A stretch of DNA of 64,000 nucleotides from Halichoerus grypus (Eukaryota; Chordata; Mammalia; Carnivora; Phocidae): assembly GCF_964656455.1 (NCBI RefSeq), contig NC_135716.1:76732484-76796483 (forward strand). Direction: 5' to 3'. Numbering within the stretch: the first letter of the stretch is position 1; the number at the start of each line of letters is the position of its first letter. Positions 1 to 64,000 of the stretch are shown here, in pieces. A program made the position numbers and the translations under genes. The notes under the pieces were generated by a model that did not search any database, was not told where the DNA came from, and was given only the letters and a program-made list of their open reading frames with translations.

Positions 1-2044
1 TTGCCCCTTCCAGAATAAAAAGGGCCCAGTGGCTAGTTGGTCTCCTCAAGGGATGATGTCATATTGGGTGCGTGCCATTTATTTCTTTCGCTAATAGATT
101 GTACTGTGAGAGTAGGTAAATCAGTCTTAGTGGGAATCCATGTTTTGGGGTCGGTTCAATGCTTCATTCCCTGCCCCTGAGTCTACTCCATTAATGACTC
201 CCCTGCAATAGCATATGACAGCTGAAGACAGATACTGGCTGACTTCTGACCAGGCCATTCTGTCTAGATGGTGATTTAATGTTTATTCCTTGGTATGTGC
301 TCTGTGGTGGGTGTGATCATGCAAGACAATGGCCTTCACATTTCATCCTTACTTTCATAAGTCCACCCAAATGCCTCTTCCTCAGACCTTCTTGTCACTG
401 ATTGTCCAGCTAAACCATTCTTCTCTGTCCCCACTGACTACCTAAACTATTCACTTTGCCTATGGGTACAAATATTTTCTTACCTTGGCAACTTTTCTCT
501 TCATGCAAAGTGGAGAACCAGTTGCATTCCTGCCCTGCCCTGTAGCTCTGCCCATTGAGAAGATTTCTTCTCTCTGTCCCTTTCAGAGCCATTCTTAAGT
601 GGTGACCAGCAGCCTATTTTCAGATTGCACTCAGATGCTGAGCCAACTCACTTATAAATCAAGTTCATTCCTTTTCTTCCTTTGTATCTGATATTCAGGT
701 TCATCAGTGGCAGCTGGGGGTGAGGTACTGCCACCATAGTGGTGGATGTCATAGAGGTCTATTCATTCATCTTGCTTGTTTCCTCTAGACTTGCTTCAGC
801 CTAATACTGGACCTTTCATCTTATGATGGATTACTTCTAGGCATGCTTGACATCATAACTTGGTAGATCTAACAGAAACCAGTTCATGATGGCCAGCTCT
901 GGTCTCAAGGTCAGGGATTCTATTTCTGCTAGAGCTGTTTTTCAAGTAATTTATAACTCTTTGCTGCAATATCATGGTCTTACTCCAGAAGACTGTGGAT
1001 CTGTGTTGTGATTCTTTCATTAGATATTGCCATAAACTCCATAAGTATCATTTTCTTTTGCCACAGGTACCTCTAAACATACCATAGGCTCTATTGGGTT
1101 TTATGTCCAACCAGCAAGGCTATCTCAAGGTAGCCTGGATCAGCTCTGCAGCCCTTTCAAAACTTTCCAACCCCCTTGTCACTCAATGCATGGTTCCAAA
1201 TAATATTCCCACATGTGGAATATGCTGTCCTCCAAACCTAAAGAGGCTAATCTGGCATTGTGCTTCTGTCTAAGTGCAGAAAGTGTGAGATGCAATAATT
1301 TGTCCTTAATTATAAATGGGAACATACAGAATGCTCCAGTCCACTGAGCCCCTAAAAACTTCACTGATATGGTGTGCCCCTGAATCTTTGTTGGTTTATC
1401 TTATACCCTCTGGAACACAGATGTCTTGCCAAAACTTCCAGAATACTTGCTGCTTCTGATTATCTGTTCTTGTTAATATAATGTCATCAACATAATTTAC
1501 CAATGTGATATTTTGTGGGATGTCTGGATTACTCAGGCTGCATTATAATCAAGGGGAGCAAAATGTGCAGTCTTCAGCAAGACTTTACATCTACACTCTT
1601 TTCCTTATCATTGGAATACTGGCTGGTCTTGGTTCTGCTCTCTGATAGAGATGGGAAAGAACATATTTGCCATGTCAATGACTTCAAAATACATATTTGC
1701 ATCTGTCTTGATCTGCTAAAGCAAAGATTCCATACTTTGGTCTAGCTGCTGTGGTTAGAACTATTATTTGTTTGAGTTTGTGATAGTCTGCTATTAATCA
1801 CCAGAAACATTCTTATTGGGGTCTGCAATGGTAAATTTAATGGAAAAATTATAGGAACCACTGACATTCATCCTCTAAGTTTAAGGATGGCACTAATCTT
1901 TACCATTCCTTCTAGAATATAAGATTTTGGATTTACTATTTTGGTGATGGGAAGGAAGAAGTTTTACAGGATTCCACTTATGGTTATCACTTTATTAGCC
2001 AAGGAGCCAATATTTATTTTTGCATTTCTCTGGAGCTGAAAGAG
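1..2044 (-). mobile_element. ERV-L-like endogenous retrovirus pol relic, reverse orientation
   Basis: Read on the minus strand, this stretch resembles the reverse transcriptase and downstream part of an ERV-L pol gene. A YVDD-type polymerase motif lies near 1480-1495. Downstream of it, a block at about 1180-1365 matches the ERV-L layout (a KDKLLHL-like string). The frame is broken by many stops and shifts, and no LTR was seen. The copy continues off the left edge and is interrupted or flanked at about 2045 by an old L1. It is an inert fossil. Confidence 0.7.
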
Positions 2045-3040
2045 CTTGAACACCTCTTCATTTGTGTATCTGATCTTTTGTAAGTGCCTGCCCACTTTTT
2101 AAATTGATTGTCATTTTCTTATTTATTTGCAAGAATTCTTTATATATTCTGTATGTACCTTTTTTTAAAATAAAGACGAACTGCAAATACCTTCTCCTAT
2201 TCGGTGGCTTACTTTTTCTACTGTCTTGTTAGTCTTTTAAATCTATAATTCTTCCGGAATTGTTTGTTGTATATACTATAAGGTAGATGTCAAAACTGTT
2301 TTTTTTTCAGATAGATACCTAGTTGACTCAGTGACATTCATTGAAGAAACAACCCTTTTCTCAATGACACCATTGTCAAAAATTGACCATATATGTGTGA
2401 GCCTATTTCTGGACCCAATGGATGGAACATCTATTCTGTTTCATTGGTCTATTTGTTTATGCTTGCACCATAGCACCCTATGTCAAGTACTATAGGTTTA
2501 TGATAAACTTTGACATTAAAAACTATAAGTCTTTCAACTCTGTTATTTTCTTCAAGATGGTTTATGCTGTTCTTAGTTCTTTTCATTTTCATACAAATTT
2601 TAGAATTAAGTTGTTAATTTCTAAAAAAATTATTCTTGGAATTTTGTTTGAGATTGTGTTGAATCTAACATAAATTTGGGGAGAATTGAAATCTTGCAAT
2701 ACTGAATCTTTTATTCCATGCACATCTTATATTTCTCTATTTAGTTCTTTAATTTTCTTTAAATTTTTTGTATAAATTTTATGCATCTTTTGTTAGGTTT
2801 ATTCCTAAGCATTTTATATTTCTGTGCATTATAAATGTTTTTTTCCTAATTTTTTATTGATGGTTTATAGAAGTTCAAATAATTTTAAATGACATCATTA
2901 TATTTGCTTCCTTCTTTTAATATTTTATCTGTAGAATCTTTTGAATTTCCCTTAAATAAAATCATGTCTCTGAAAATAATAATAGTTTAATTTTTTTTTC
3001 TTTTTCAATCATTATACCTTTGTTTTTTTCTGCCAATCAT
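2045..3040 (-). mobile_element. Old L1 (LINE-1) fragment, antisense
   Basis: The text follows the reverse complement of L1 ORF2, for example caagaattctttatatattctg near 2132, a tctattctgtttcattggtc string near 2430 and a ttgttaggtttattcctaagc string near 2790. It is much more diverged than the L1 at 48719-51940, so it is an ancient insertion. The right edge is uncertain. Confidence 0.75.
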
Positions 3041-4350
3041 CTTAATTCAAATTCATACTTCTTGGTTCCTTTCCACAAGTCTCTGGTATTCTTCCTAATT
3101 AAAAGAAATCTGTAGGAATACCCACTATGAATATTCCACAGAAATGGAACATATAAATAATTTCCTTAGGCTCAGGGATACATAACTTTCATTGCTTTTT
3201 CTATTTTATTCTTTGGGGGTGTGTGCTCAGAGTATATCTATACTGAACCTGCATTTTTTAATTTGTTGCATGTCTTTTTATAACTTGCATTGAGAATTTA
3301 TTACTGTGGAAAATAAACTGTGGGACTGTAGAGCCCAGTATTTATTGGACAGATTTTGGGGATTCATAGTTCCCTAATTTGTTGTATTCTTTTTTGAAAT
3401 CTGAAGGGTCAATGAACTTGACTTCTAAACACACTTCCAGCATTGAGTCTATCATTAATGTTATCTTATTGTTGTTTTTCTCAATCATTGTTTTGAGTAA
3501 AATTTCAGCCATATGTTGTCATCAAAGGGAATACCATTTTCAAATTAGAATCTGAGTTTCTAAATGGAAGCATTTCTCAATTATGTAACCAAAAATTTCT
3601 CTCAAGTAAAAATACAGATCTTTAAAGATATTTTAATAAAATCAAAACCACAAATATGAAATATGGTGTTTAAAGGTATTTGGTGCATTGATAAAGTTCC
3701 CTCGAGGACTCTGGATGTTTAAAGCAACAGTTTGATTGAATAGAACAATAAATGCAGGGCTGAGTGTATTTTTTCTCTTTCTTTCTCATCTACTAGAAAA
3801 ATATAGATAATAGAGCTCATTTATTTCCTTAACATTTCAGAGCTCCACAGATGGGAAAACACAACCCAGTGGAAATTATTTCTGGCAACCTTGAGAAGAT
3901 ATGTTAGCATTTTGTGGCATTTCTTTCAGTGACATGTAAAGCATGGCTTTCCCTCACTGCAGTGTCACAGTGAAGTGTCACAATAAAGCCAAAATAGTGT
4001 GCCCTTAGGGAAAACTAGGGAAAGGGACCATTTTCCATGCACACACAAAGGGTAATATTTATTATAAAGCCTTTCATTTTAGCTCCAAATGCTTCCTGGG
4101 CCATGGCAATGGAGAAATGCACAGAATGTGAGATTTAAAGCAAATGTTATGTATAAATCTCATGTAATTTATGTAAATATAAATACTATGTAAAAAATTA
4201 GAATGCATTTATGGACATACAAGCATGCATAAATCTGTACAGTGTGCTAGGGAGAGAGTTTGTGATGTTGCATTGTGGCAGCATTAGCCTGGTGTTGATG
4301 GAGTCCAAGGAGCACTGAACCGGGAGTCAGAACAGTTCTATCTTGACCTA
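3041..4350. other. AT-rich intronic sequence, no recognised feature
   Basis: No exon, clear repeat or long open frame was recognised. Parts of 3041-3500 may be further degraded L1. Confidence 0.4.
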
Positions 4351-4359
4351 TTTTAGTCA

Positions 4360-4475
4360 CTACAAGGACAGATGTTATCTTCTCTATCCACAACATATGA
4401 TATAGAAATTATTATCCATATTTGAGGGATAAGGAAATTCAATTATTTTTCTCAGATTACACAGATAATATTCCT
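4360..4475 (-). repeat. MIR-like fragment
   Basis: The string attatccatatttgagggat, followed by a caGATTACACAGATAAT-like segment, matches the antisense MIR core (fall in counts 'attatccc...gatgaggaaac...cacacag'). It is strongly diverged. Confidence 0.4.
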
Positions 4476-4882
4476 TAAGAAACTTTATACACAGTATCAA
4501 ATACAATTTTTAAGCTAAATTTGTACTTTTGATAAAACCTTACATATCCCCTTCATCCTTGCACAGTTCTTATTTGGACCTAAACACTGAACTTGATTTT
4601 TACTACCATTAAGTGTCATCTCATTAGGTTCACTCTGCTACTCCAGACTATGGACATTTGGGGGGTCTTAATTACATTTGCAACATGATTCCATTGCTGC
4701 AACTCAGTATTATCTCTAGATCTGATGAGTGTCCTATTTATCTGCTCCTCAATCATTGGGCAAAGTGCTGTGATAGGCAGCTCCTTTCCAGTTAGAGAGG
4801 TGGCTGGTTGATCCAGGTATTACTTCACTCAGTTGTCAAATGCATGTGGAAATTAACCAAATTAATTGTTTTAATTTGGTAA

Positions 4883-5030
4883 ACGTAGGAAAGAGCATGA
4901 GCTTTGGGGTCCAGCAGCCTGGGATTCAAATATCAGCCCCACTGATTACCAGATACATGATTTTGAGAATGATACTTGTCTTTATAAGTAAATTTGGATA
5001 ACAATATTAACAAGACTAAGTTATGGGTAG
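4883..5030 (+). repeat. MIR SINE fragment, sense
   Basis: The order gagcatgagctttggggtcc, cctgggattcaaat, ccagatacatgattttgag follows the MIR consensus in sense orientation. Confidence 0.65.
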
Positions 5031-6437
5031 TAAATGTTCAGCCTCATTTGTCAAGCATCAAAGAAAGAAATTTTCTGACAGACCAGTTCTTTTTAACTAG
5101 TTGCCACCCAGATCTTATTGATCAATGTTTTCTGGTACTGACAAATCTTTGTTTTGATAAACTTTCTTGGTCTCTTTCCCAGAACCAATGGTATGCTTAA
5201 ATTGGTTTTAAGAATCCACTTTTCTTCCCTGCTTTAATACCTGAATGATATTTGCCAGGAACCACTCTTCTTGGTTTGAGGTAATAGTTTAGTGGTCTTA
5301 TATATTTTCTGAGCATCTTTGATGCAAGTTCACTTGATTCTGGAGACTTTAACTAGTTTGGAGAAGTTCTTAATCTCACCTCACATACCTAGGAAATGTA
5401 TCCTTTTTGATATATTTCTCTGTCCCTCTTCCTTCCGAGGTCAGTCTCCTTGACAAAGAAGACTAGTGCTAAGGGTAGTTCTGGTTCTTTATGCCTACTC
5501 CTATTATATCATAACCACATGTTGTAGGCTTTTCCATGACAAACCAGCAGATGTAGGTTTCCACTTTCGACAGTCTCCATATAAAGGCAGGTTTTTGCTC
5601 CCATAGTCATCTGGTTGTATTCTCTTTTGCTCCATCTTCTGTACAGGGTCACTTTAAATTTGGGCTCATGAGAGAGATTTTGCAAAGGGAAATTAATTTG
5701 TTTGGGAACTTCACTGTTCTCTTCGTCAGGATAATTTTCAATTATCCACTTTTTAATATTTTTTGAGAGATTTGTAACCCTCTTGGATTATCTTTCCTTC
5801 CAGAGTCTTTTGTTTTTCCTAGAAGGAATAGTGCCCCCTTTTTCTTCCCCTCTGAAGTTTTTTTAAGCTACTGTTCTAAGTTCAAGAATTCATATACAAC
5901 TATAATCATATTTTATGAATGGGCCACCATCTTTGCATTGATATTCCTGAGAGAACAATTTAAGACTTCTGTTTATTTGATAATATTATTGAGTATTCAA
6001 TCATTTTTTTGTGATGGAGTAAGTAATATCTCAAATACTCTGAGTCTAAGATTCTCTATTCTGGATCTTTGCTTCTAAATCTCTTGCATTTTTCTTCAAA
6101 GGGCATTTAATAAATATCTCTCACAGACTCACTGTGGGCTAAACCCTCTGGTCTTTCTGGATCTTGCCAAGAGAATGTTTGTCTTAACTTCAGCACATAG
6201 AGTGATCTGCATTAATTCTGAGTGAGCTATATGTAGGAAATCTGTTTTGAAAGGGCCGCCCGCAGGAGCATTTCCAAATAAAATCATGAGGACAGGAGTA
6301 AAGATAAACTGTTGTCCATTTTTGCGAAATCCAATCTTATTTCTCCTCCTTTTATTTGTTTGTTCTGTGTGCCAAATGGGTGAGAATCAGAAGGCAGAAT
6401 GCCAGGTAACATCTTTTCACCTTTTTTTTTTTTTTAA

Positions 6438-6438
<1 letters not shown>

Positions 6439-6484
<46 letters not shown>
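6439..6484. repeat. (TG)23 microsatellite
   Basis: An uninterrupted TG dinucleotide run of about 46 bases follows a T tract. The two long Cys/Val open frames across it are artefacts of the repeat. Confidence 0.97.
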
Positions 6485-6485
<1 letters not shown>

Positions 6486-7018
6486 CTGGAGATGGGTTGA
6501 CGGAGTTCCTAGCTTGCCCCTCCTTTTATGCTTTTCTCTTTCAGGTCAAAGCTTGGGATGTGGCATCTCAAGTTTGGTGCGTAACTGCAGCAGAGATAAG
6601 CAATTTGGATAGCAAACAACTATTTGAAAAACCTTGTGATTTATCCATACTGGACACGTTTTTTTGTGTCTGGTGGTATATTTTTCACATTAGCTGTTTC
6701 TTAAGATTAGCAAACCAGTGCAAATCTTGTTTCATCCCTCCCTGGATATTTAATGTAGTGCCAAGCAAAGCACAGATTAACATATGCTTACTCAGGATTA
6801 AGGATGATTTTTTTTTTTTAAACTCTTCTGATAAGCAGTAAAATAGAATCCACACAGTTAGTAGATTCAATGGACAGGCTGTTTTCATTAGTGCCAACAA
6901 CTAACCCTAAACCCTTAGTACCAGGTTCCACAGGCTTTGGGTTATACTTCATGGGAATCAAATGGCAAGTAGCAGTAAAGTCTTTCTCCATGTTCTTAAT
7001 TTGCCTCAATCACTACAG

Positions 7019-58602
<51,584 letters not shown>

Positions 58603-59508
58603 GTAACATTTGTTTTCTGCCTTTTGTTGTGTTGTTGTTGTTGTGATTGTGTGTCACCTCAATGCTTTGGGTTGAAGGGGGAATCCCTCCTTGAGTTCAT
58701 TAATCATAGCACTTTAGATGGTGCAGTGAGTCTTGCCAGATAGATGTTTGACTCCTTTGAAGACGGAAAAATGCTATTTCCTCTGTTTCTGAAAATTTGC
58801 TACATAATTTTTAAGTGCTGTAGAAACTGCATTTTTTTTTGTATTCTCAAATTTGCTTATGCTGCTATTTTTTAATGGTTTAGTCTTTTAATGGTTCACT
58901 TCAATTTCAAGTGGTGATATTTACTCTATTATGTAGTGTAATTGTAAACTTTCTCTTTACATATTTATGTCCCTCCCTCTTGTGAACTGGCTCAATTTCA
59001 GGCCAAATTGTAGTTATTTTGCTGCTGGGGAGATGTGACTCATCCCCAGCAGCCAGAAAGAGAATGACACAGTGACTACTAAGTATACGACAGGATGAGA
59101 GAGATTTAGAAAACCCTTTATAGTTCCACAATGACTTAATTCCTTTATCACTGAGTGTCGTGGATTTCAATGGAGTCCTTTGTTGGGAACACTGATCTCA
59201 GTCCAGCTTTTTGGTTCACATTCTACCTAAAGAAAAGGCGCAAGAAGATTCACTATACACTTCTCCAATCAAGGAGGACCTTTCTAGTCCTCTGGCCCCC
59301 GTACGTGATGCGGATTTAAAATCCAATGAAGCTTTAGTGAGCCCTGATGCTTTGCTTATGAGCAGTATGCAAACTGAGCAAAGCTGGGGCATTCTATATT
59401 TTGTTTGGTTTTAAAGATACATGTCAATGGTATCAGAAAATTAAGCCTTCCAGGAATTGCTGTTTTAAGTGGATATAAAGCTGCATCTGCTAATCGAGAA
59501 AACCTACC

Positions 59509-59706
59509 TTTTTTTTTTAAGATTTTATTTATTTATTTGACAAAGAGACACACAGCGAGAGACGGAACGCAAGCAGGGGGAGTGGGAGAGGGAGAAGCAG
59601 GCTTCCCGCCTAGCAGGGAGCCCGATGCGGGGCTCTATCCCAGGACCCTGGGATCATGACCTGAGCCGAAGGCAGACGCTTAATGACTGAGCCACCTAGG
59701 CGCCCC
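59509..59706 (-). mobile_element. Can-SINE, antisense
   Basis: ttttttttttaagattttat start and gagccacctaggcgcccc end. Weak duplications aaacctac / aaagcctac flank it. Confidence 0.95.
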
Positions 59707-59984
59707 AAAGCCTACATTTTCTTAAGTGGTTTATTTTTTGATTTTCAAATGCATGGTCATGTTCACAATAGCTAACATTGTTTTATTCTGAGTTTGAATC
59801 TCATTTCATATTTGGGAGCGACAGTCACAAATCAAGTGTGCCTAATGGCATATTAACTGCACAGTAGCTTGACTTCCTTATCGTGGAGTAATATCCATGT
59901 TAACACTGATAATAAAATGTTAATGCTGTACTATGGTGAGCACATCCCTCAGTCAGCAACAACAGAATTATCTTTAAAAATCAT

Positions 59985-60650
59985 GAAATTTTAAATGATG
60001 ACACTAAGGCTTGGTGAGGATAGGGAGCAACAGGGGCTCTGACTCGCGGTGGAAGAGTAATTAATTGGTAGAGCCACTTCAGGAAGCAAAGTGCCTTCAA
60101 GGAGTCCAGTTGAAAAAGAGCAAATGGACATGCCCAGCCACCCAGACCCTGAGCTGTTAGGCTGATGCCTCAGAGAGTCTCCTGCACCCTGCAGCCCAGA
60201 GACATGTCTGAGAATGTCTGTGGTAGCCTTGTTCTGCGAAGCCCAGACTGGGAACAACCCACGTGCCCACTAAGTCAAGCACCCAAGTAGACCGTGGTAT
60301 CTGCATACAGGGGGCTGCCACACACCGGTGACAATGAAGATGTGTCCTGGGCTGATTTTAGAACACAGTGCTGAGTGGAAGAAATTGTGGGTGGCATGCT
60401 TCTGTTTCCAGAAAGTTAAAAACAAGTAGCAATATTGCATTTAAAAAGCTAGGGAATCGTTAACCTACAATTCAAGGCAATGGTTATATGTCTGGGGGCA
60501 AGAGAGGCAACTGTTGAAGGCACGGGGAGCTTCAAACATGTTCATGTTTGAAGGTAAAAGGTATTCACCTTGAGAGTATTCTTTAAACTGCAAATACACA
60601 CTGTATGTATCTAGGTACATATTACCTGTTTCATAATAAAAAGAAAATTA
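59985..60650 (+). mobile_element. Old L1/HAL1-like 3' relic, sense
   Basis: gcttggtgaggatagggagc, cttgttctgcgaagcccaga, ctgggaacaacccacgtgcc, gaccgtggtatctgcataca and aacacagtgctgagtggaag follow the decayed end of an L1-type ORF2 and its 3' UTR. Confidence 0.6.
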
Positions 60651-61119
60651 TGAGTTCAAAAATTAGGCTTCAACATTAATGCCAAGATATTATCCTCTAG
60701 GAGAAAGAAAATAATTACATGTTAAAACAAGTGAATAATTCAGATTTCACTGTTCTTCACTAGAGAGTTCTCTTGCTACTTGAAAGATTTAAGAGACTGA
60801 ATTTACTTTGGGGTATTCTCTTTAAGGTGGAATGCTTCTCTCTGCTATATATAGACTGTAATGAAATAATGTAATAGAGTGCCTAGCTTATAGCCTGGCA
60901 CATAATGGTGTCTGACCCAGACTATTTCCTTTCCCGTTCATAAAAATTATATTAACATATGTGTATACATGCAATAATTCATTAATAATTCATTAAAGTA
61001 GGAATGACTTATGCTAAAATAGCATGATTTGGCCTGTGATACACTTTTATATAATTCTGCATTTTGCCCCTCAAATCCCCGAGGTTGTTTGGTACTCTTT
61101 CCCATCCCTCACAATAGCT

Positions 61120-61320
61120 AACATCTATTCAGGGCACGCTCTGTTCCAGTAGAGAGCACTGTTCTAAGTACCTTAGGTGGTTTATTCCTTTAATCCTTTA
61201 CAAAACCCTGTGAGCTACTGAGGTAGTACAATTATCCTCCTTTGACAGAAGAGGACAAGCACAGGGAAGTTCAGGAATTGCCCTTCCACACAGCGTTGGG
61301 ACAGGAGAGCCCCTGTTGTG
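61120..61320 (-). repeat. MIR SINE, antisense
   Basis: gagcactgttctaagtacct, gtttattcctttaatccttt, caattatcctcctttgacag and gaggacaagcacagggaagt follow the antisense MIR. Confidence 0.75.
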
Positions 61321-61621
61321 AGCACCGTATCAATTTCATCCTTGGTGTTCAGTGGATCTTTCTGTGTGCTGGCCTCACAGTCTTTCCCCAGCCATTCCCT
61401 GTAAGGTCAATTTTGTAATTTTTCTCACTCTAACATGCAGCAAAATGGGAATAATTACAAAACTTACCTTAGAGGATGGTTGAGAACAATCTGATCCATG
61501 CATTTACCTCAGCATAATATTTACAGACTAATTATTTTAAAACCGTGCTTTAAGTCTTGCATGACAAACTTCTACTTTGAAAAAATAGCAGTCTGAGAAG
61601 ACAAATGCTTTTATATTAAAA

Positions 61622-61664
61622 CACATCGACACACAGACACACACACAAACACACACACACACAA
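61622..61664. repeat. (CA)n microsatellite
   Basis: Imperfect CACA units from cacatcgacacacagacac into an uninterrupted CA run. Confidence 0.9.
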
Positions 61665-62344
61665 GATGGATGTTGTAGCTTAGGACTAGAACTTCTATGA
61701 CAAATAGACCTCATTTAGTGCTGTGCCGTAACTATCATTTTTTGAGGTTTTTTTGATGTTTTTAATATAAACAGTGATGTCCATGTAAATTGTATCATCC
61801 GCTATTTCACTTTAACAAGGCAGATGAAGATACGGTTTAAAATTGCCATGATATGAGATAAAATTGCAAATTGGTCAAAAGCATAAAAGACATTTTTTCC
61901 TGCCTTTGCAATACGGAGCCCAAACCTTGACAGTGACAGCCCAGCCAACCTCCACCTTTTCTTAAGCAGCAGATTGAAGCCCCATGGAGGATGTGGCCAT
62001 CCTCAAAAGGAAAAATGACTTTTTATAATATTTTCCCATCCCATTTTTTTTAAATTTAAGATTTGTTTTATACCCTGGAAGATGTAACTACATTAGAAGA
62101 TATAAACTATCGAGTGACATTGTGAAACCATACCCTCACTTTCATAACTTAACTATATCCTTAGGTTCTAAGTCACACAGCTGTGCACACTTCCTTAACT
62201 CTCCTCACCACTGTGTTACAACTGGACATTTATTGCTTGTTGTTGGAATAAAGCTGATTGTTTAGAGGACAGAGTCGGGAAGGTCTGCTGAGATATTAAT
62301 AGCCACTACCATTATGTGACAAGTGGACTTACTACAGGTTACTT

Positions 62345-62569
62345 TTTTTTTTTTTAAGATTTTTTTGCTTTATTTGAGAGAAAGTGGATGTTGGGGGGAT
62401 AGGGAGGGGCGGGGGAGAAGAGGGAGTAGGAGAGGGAGAGAGAGAATCCTAAGCAGGCTCCCCACTGAGTGTGGAGCCCATGTGGGGCTCGATCCCACAA
62501 CCCTGAGATCATGATCTGATCTGAAGTCAAGAGTTGGATACTTAACCAACTGAGCCACCCAGGCGCCCC
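62345..62569 (-). mobile_element. Can-SINE, antisense, older and longer
   Basis: tttttttttaagattttttt start, a long GA-rich region and actgagccacccaggcgccc end. Duplications actacaggttac / actacaggtcac flank it. Confidence 0.93.
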
Positions 62570-62941
62570 ACTACAGGTCACCTTTAAAATCCAGCTTACC
62601 AACTAAATATTAATTCTGTTCATGACCGTTTTCTGAGAGCACAATACGTGACATAAAATAAGACAGACTTGGGCAAACTTTTCAGAAAAAGAGAAAAGAT
62701 AATGAAGCTTATATAGGCCACACTTTACAGTGAAGCTTACAAAATAGGAAAATCCGGTTCATTGTTCTCATTGTGCTTTTTCAGTATTTTCTTTTCCTGT
62801 GTTAAATATTTCATAATTTATCAAATTTTGGCAAACCACATAGCCTTCTTTTTCTATGTAGCATTACATATCTATTATTTTTTAGATTTCATATAATCTT
62901 CATATAGAATAACTTTGAATTCGCTTAAAAATACATTCATG

Positions 62942-63137
62942 GAGCGCCTGGGTGGCACAGTTGGTTAAGCGACTGACTCTTGGTTTCAGCTCAGGTCATG
63001 ATCTCAGGGTCATGAGATCAGGCCCCACATCTGGCTCCATGCTCAGCAGGGAATCAGCTTGGGATTCTCTCTCTCCCTCTGCCTCTGCCTCTGCCCCTCC
63101 CCCCACTGAAATAAATAAATAAATCTTAAAAAAAAAC
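62942..63137 (+). mobile_element. Can-SINE, sense
   Basis: gagcgcctgggtggcacagt head, catgagatcaggccccacat B-box region, CT-rich tract and aaataaataaataaatctta tail. Imperfect duplications atacattcatg / acatattcatg flank it. Confidence 0.93.
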
Positions 63138-64000
63138 ATATTCATGTAGCAAACATTTATTAACAGCCATTCTTTAGAAATATTTCTTTTCACTTTGCCA
63201 AGTGTCCTAATGTTTGAATTGAAAATGATTATTTCGTACATGAATTGCAACCAAATTTCTGTGGGAAAAAATATTCTAAGTGGCTGATTGTGACAATTTT
63301 TAACATTATTTGAAAATTGTATCTCCAAAAATACAACAAAATTGCAAAAGAATGAATGGTTGCTTAGAACAACAAAATCATCTCATCATGTACTACAGCA
63401 AACAAGTTTTGTTCAGTGTTGTCATTATCATTTTGGTGCAATTTAAATAAAACAGATGACATTAAAGAAAGGAAGCACAGCTGAAGAATACAGAGATTAA
63501 GGAAAAGATGTAAACCCCGCTGCAATACAATACACCGCCCACAGAGAGCACATCTGAATATATTTATAGTGGTTCCTTTCAGAGTAGAGATTTTTTTTTA
63601 ATAAAAAATAATGTTTTAAAAGTTAGAGAATAAATTAGAAATGTCCCCACGCCCAAATGGTATGCAATATACCTGTTTATTTTTATTATTTTGGGCTTGT
63701 ATTATTTGGGGTCATGTTATTTTGGGTTTGTATTAATTTGAGTCATTCTGTAAAGACCAGACTACAGTACATAAAAAACAGGAAGAACTAGATTCTGCTT
63801 TATTATTCATGGAATTTTGACTAATTTGGAACAATTCTTAATTGTAATGTATATGTACCATTTTGCGCTTACAGAAAACAAAGTAACCACTCCTAAAAAA
63901 AGGCATTGTATGAATGCAGAATAGTAACATTTTAACAAAATTAATTATATGATAGTATCAGCAATAGCAATTTGAATTTTGATTTAAAGACCAAAAACAC

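Larger units (their letters stand above)
1..7018 (+). other. ST18: Upstream intron of ST18 (non-coding as read)
   Basis: This stretch ends in the acceptor of exon v1. It contains an ERV-L pol relic, an old antisense L1, two MIR-like fragments and a (TG)n tract. 5040-6240 is AT-rich and shows nothing I recognise. I found no N-terminal ST18 exon or promoter here, so I read it as intron. Confidence 0.7.
58603..64000 (+). other. ST18: ST18 intron downstream of exon v14, to the window edge
   Basis: I could not find the expected next exon (an SLSGCP finger end followed by the coiled coil), so the intron is at least 5.4 kb. It contains three Can-SINEs, a HAL1/L1-like relic, a MIR and a (CA)n run. 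An in-frame open block at 59207-59414 is discussed as a finding. 63150-64000 shows nothing recognisable. Confidence 0.75.

Noticed and set aside
6247..6841. Two overlapping + strand open frames rich in Cys and Val
   Set aside because: They are kept open by the (TG)23 run at 6439-6484 and have no similarity to ST18 or a known family.
1..7018. The N-terminal coding exon and promoter of ST18
   Set aside because: I looked for the expected start region before exon v1 and found no matching frame with splice sites. It is probably further upstream.

Overview
The window is a piece of a mammalian nuclear genome, almost certainly a carnivoran. It has large introns with canonical GT-AG splice sites. It carries many tRNA-derived Can-SINEs (CCTGGGTGGCTCAGTTGGTTAAGC-type head, CT-rich tail, AAATAAATAAA end), young carnivore-type L1 3' ends, and a background of ancient MIR, L2, MER5-like and ERV-L relics. 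The Can-SINEs look like the arctoid type (bear, panda, seal, mustelid) rather than the dog SINEC_Cf type. That lineage call is an inference from memory of consensus sequences.

One gene runs through the window on the + strand: ST18 (suppression of tumorigenicity 18, also called MyT3), a C2HC zinc-finger transcription factor of the MYT1 family. I placed fourteen internal coding exons between 7019 and 58602. Every junction is phase-consistent, and together they total 2,589 nt (863 codons). The N-terminal coding exon(s) lie before the first exon seen here (not found in 1-7018). The 3' exons, with the end of finger 6 and the C-terminal coiled coil, lie beyond 64000 or were not found in 58603-64000.

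Layout: 1-7018 is upstream intron with an ERV-L pol relic and an old L1. 7019-15593 holds the nuclear-localisation exon and the large acidic exon. 20207-23299 holds fingers 1 and 2. 25511-37005 holds the MYT1 central domain. 44265-44380 is a linker exon. 54293-58602 holds the finger 3-6 cluster. Introns make up about 96% of the window. The largest (44381-54292) holds an L1 nested inside another L1 in opposite orientation.

There is no prokaryotic system, CRISPR array, operon or RNA gene here. The more interesting points are: the repeated exon architecture of the fingers, with two finger exons identical in protein but heavily different in synonymous codons; a diverged ~240-bp direct repeat flanking the finger-to-MYT1-domain exon; a ~1-kb inverted L1 pair able to fold in the pre-mRNA; and two open blocks that could be alternative terminal exons.
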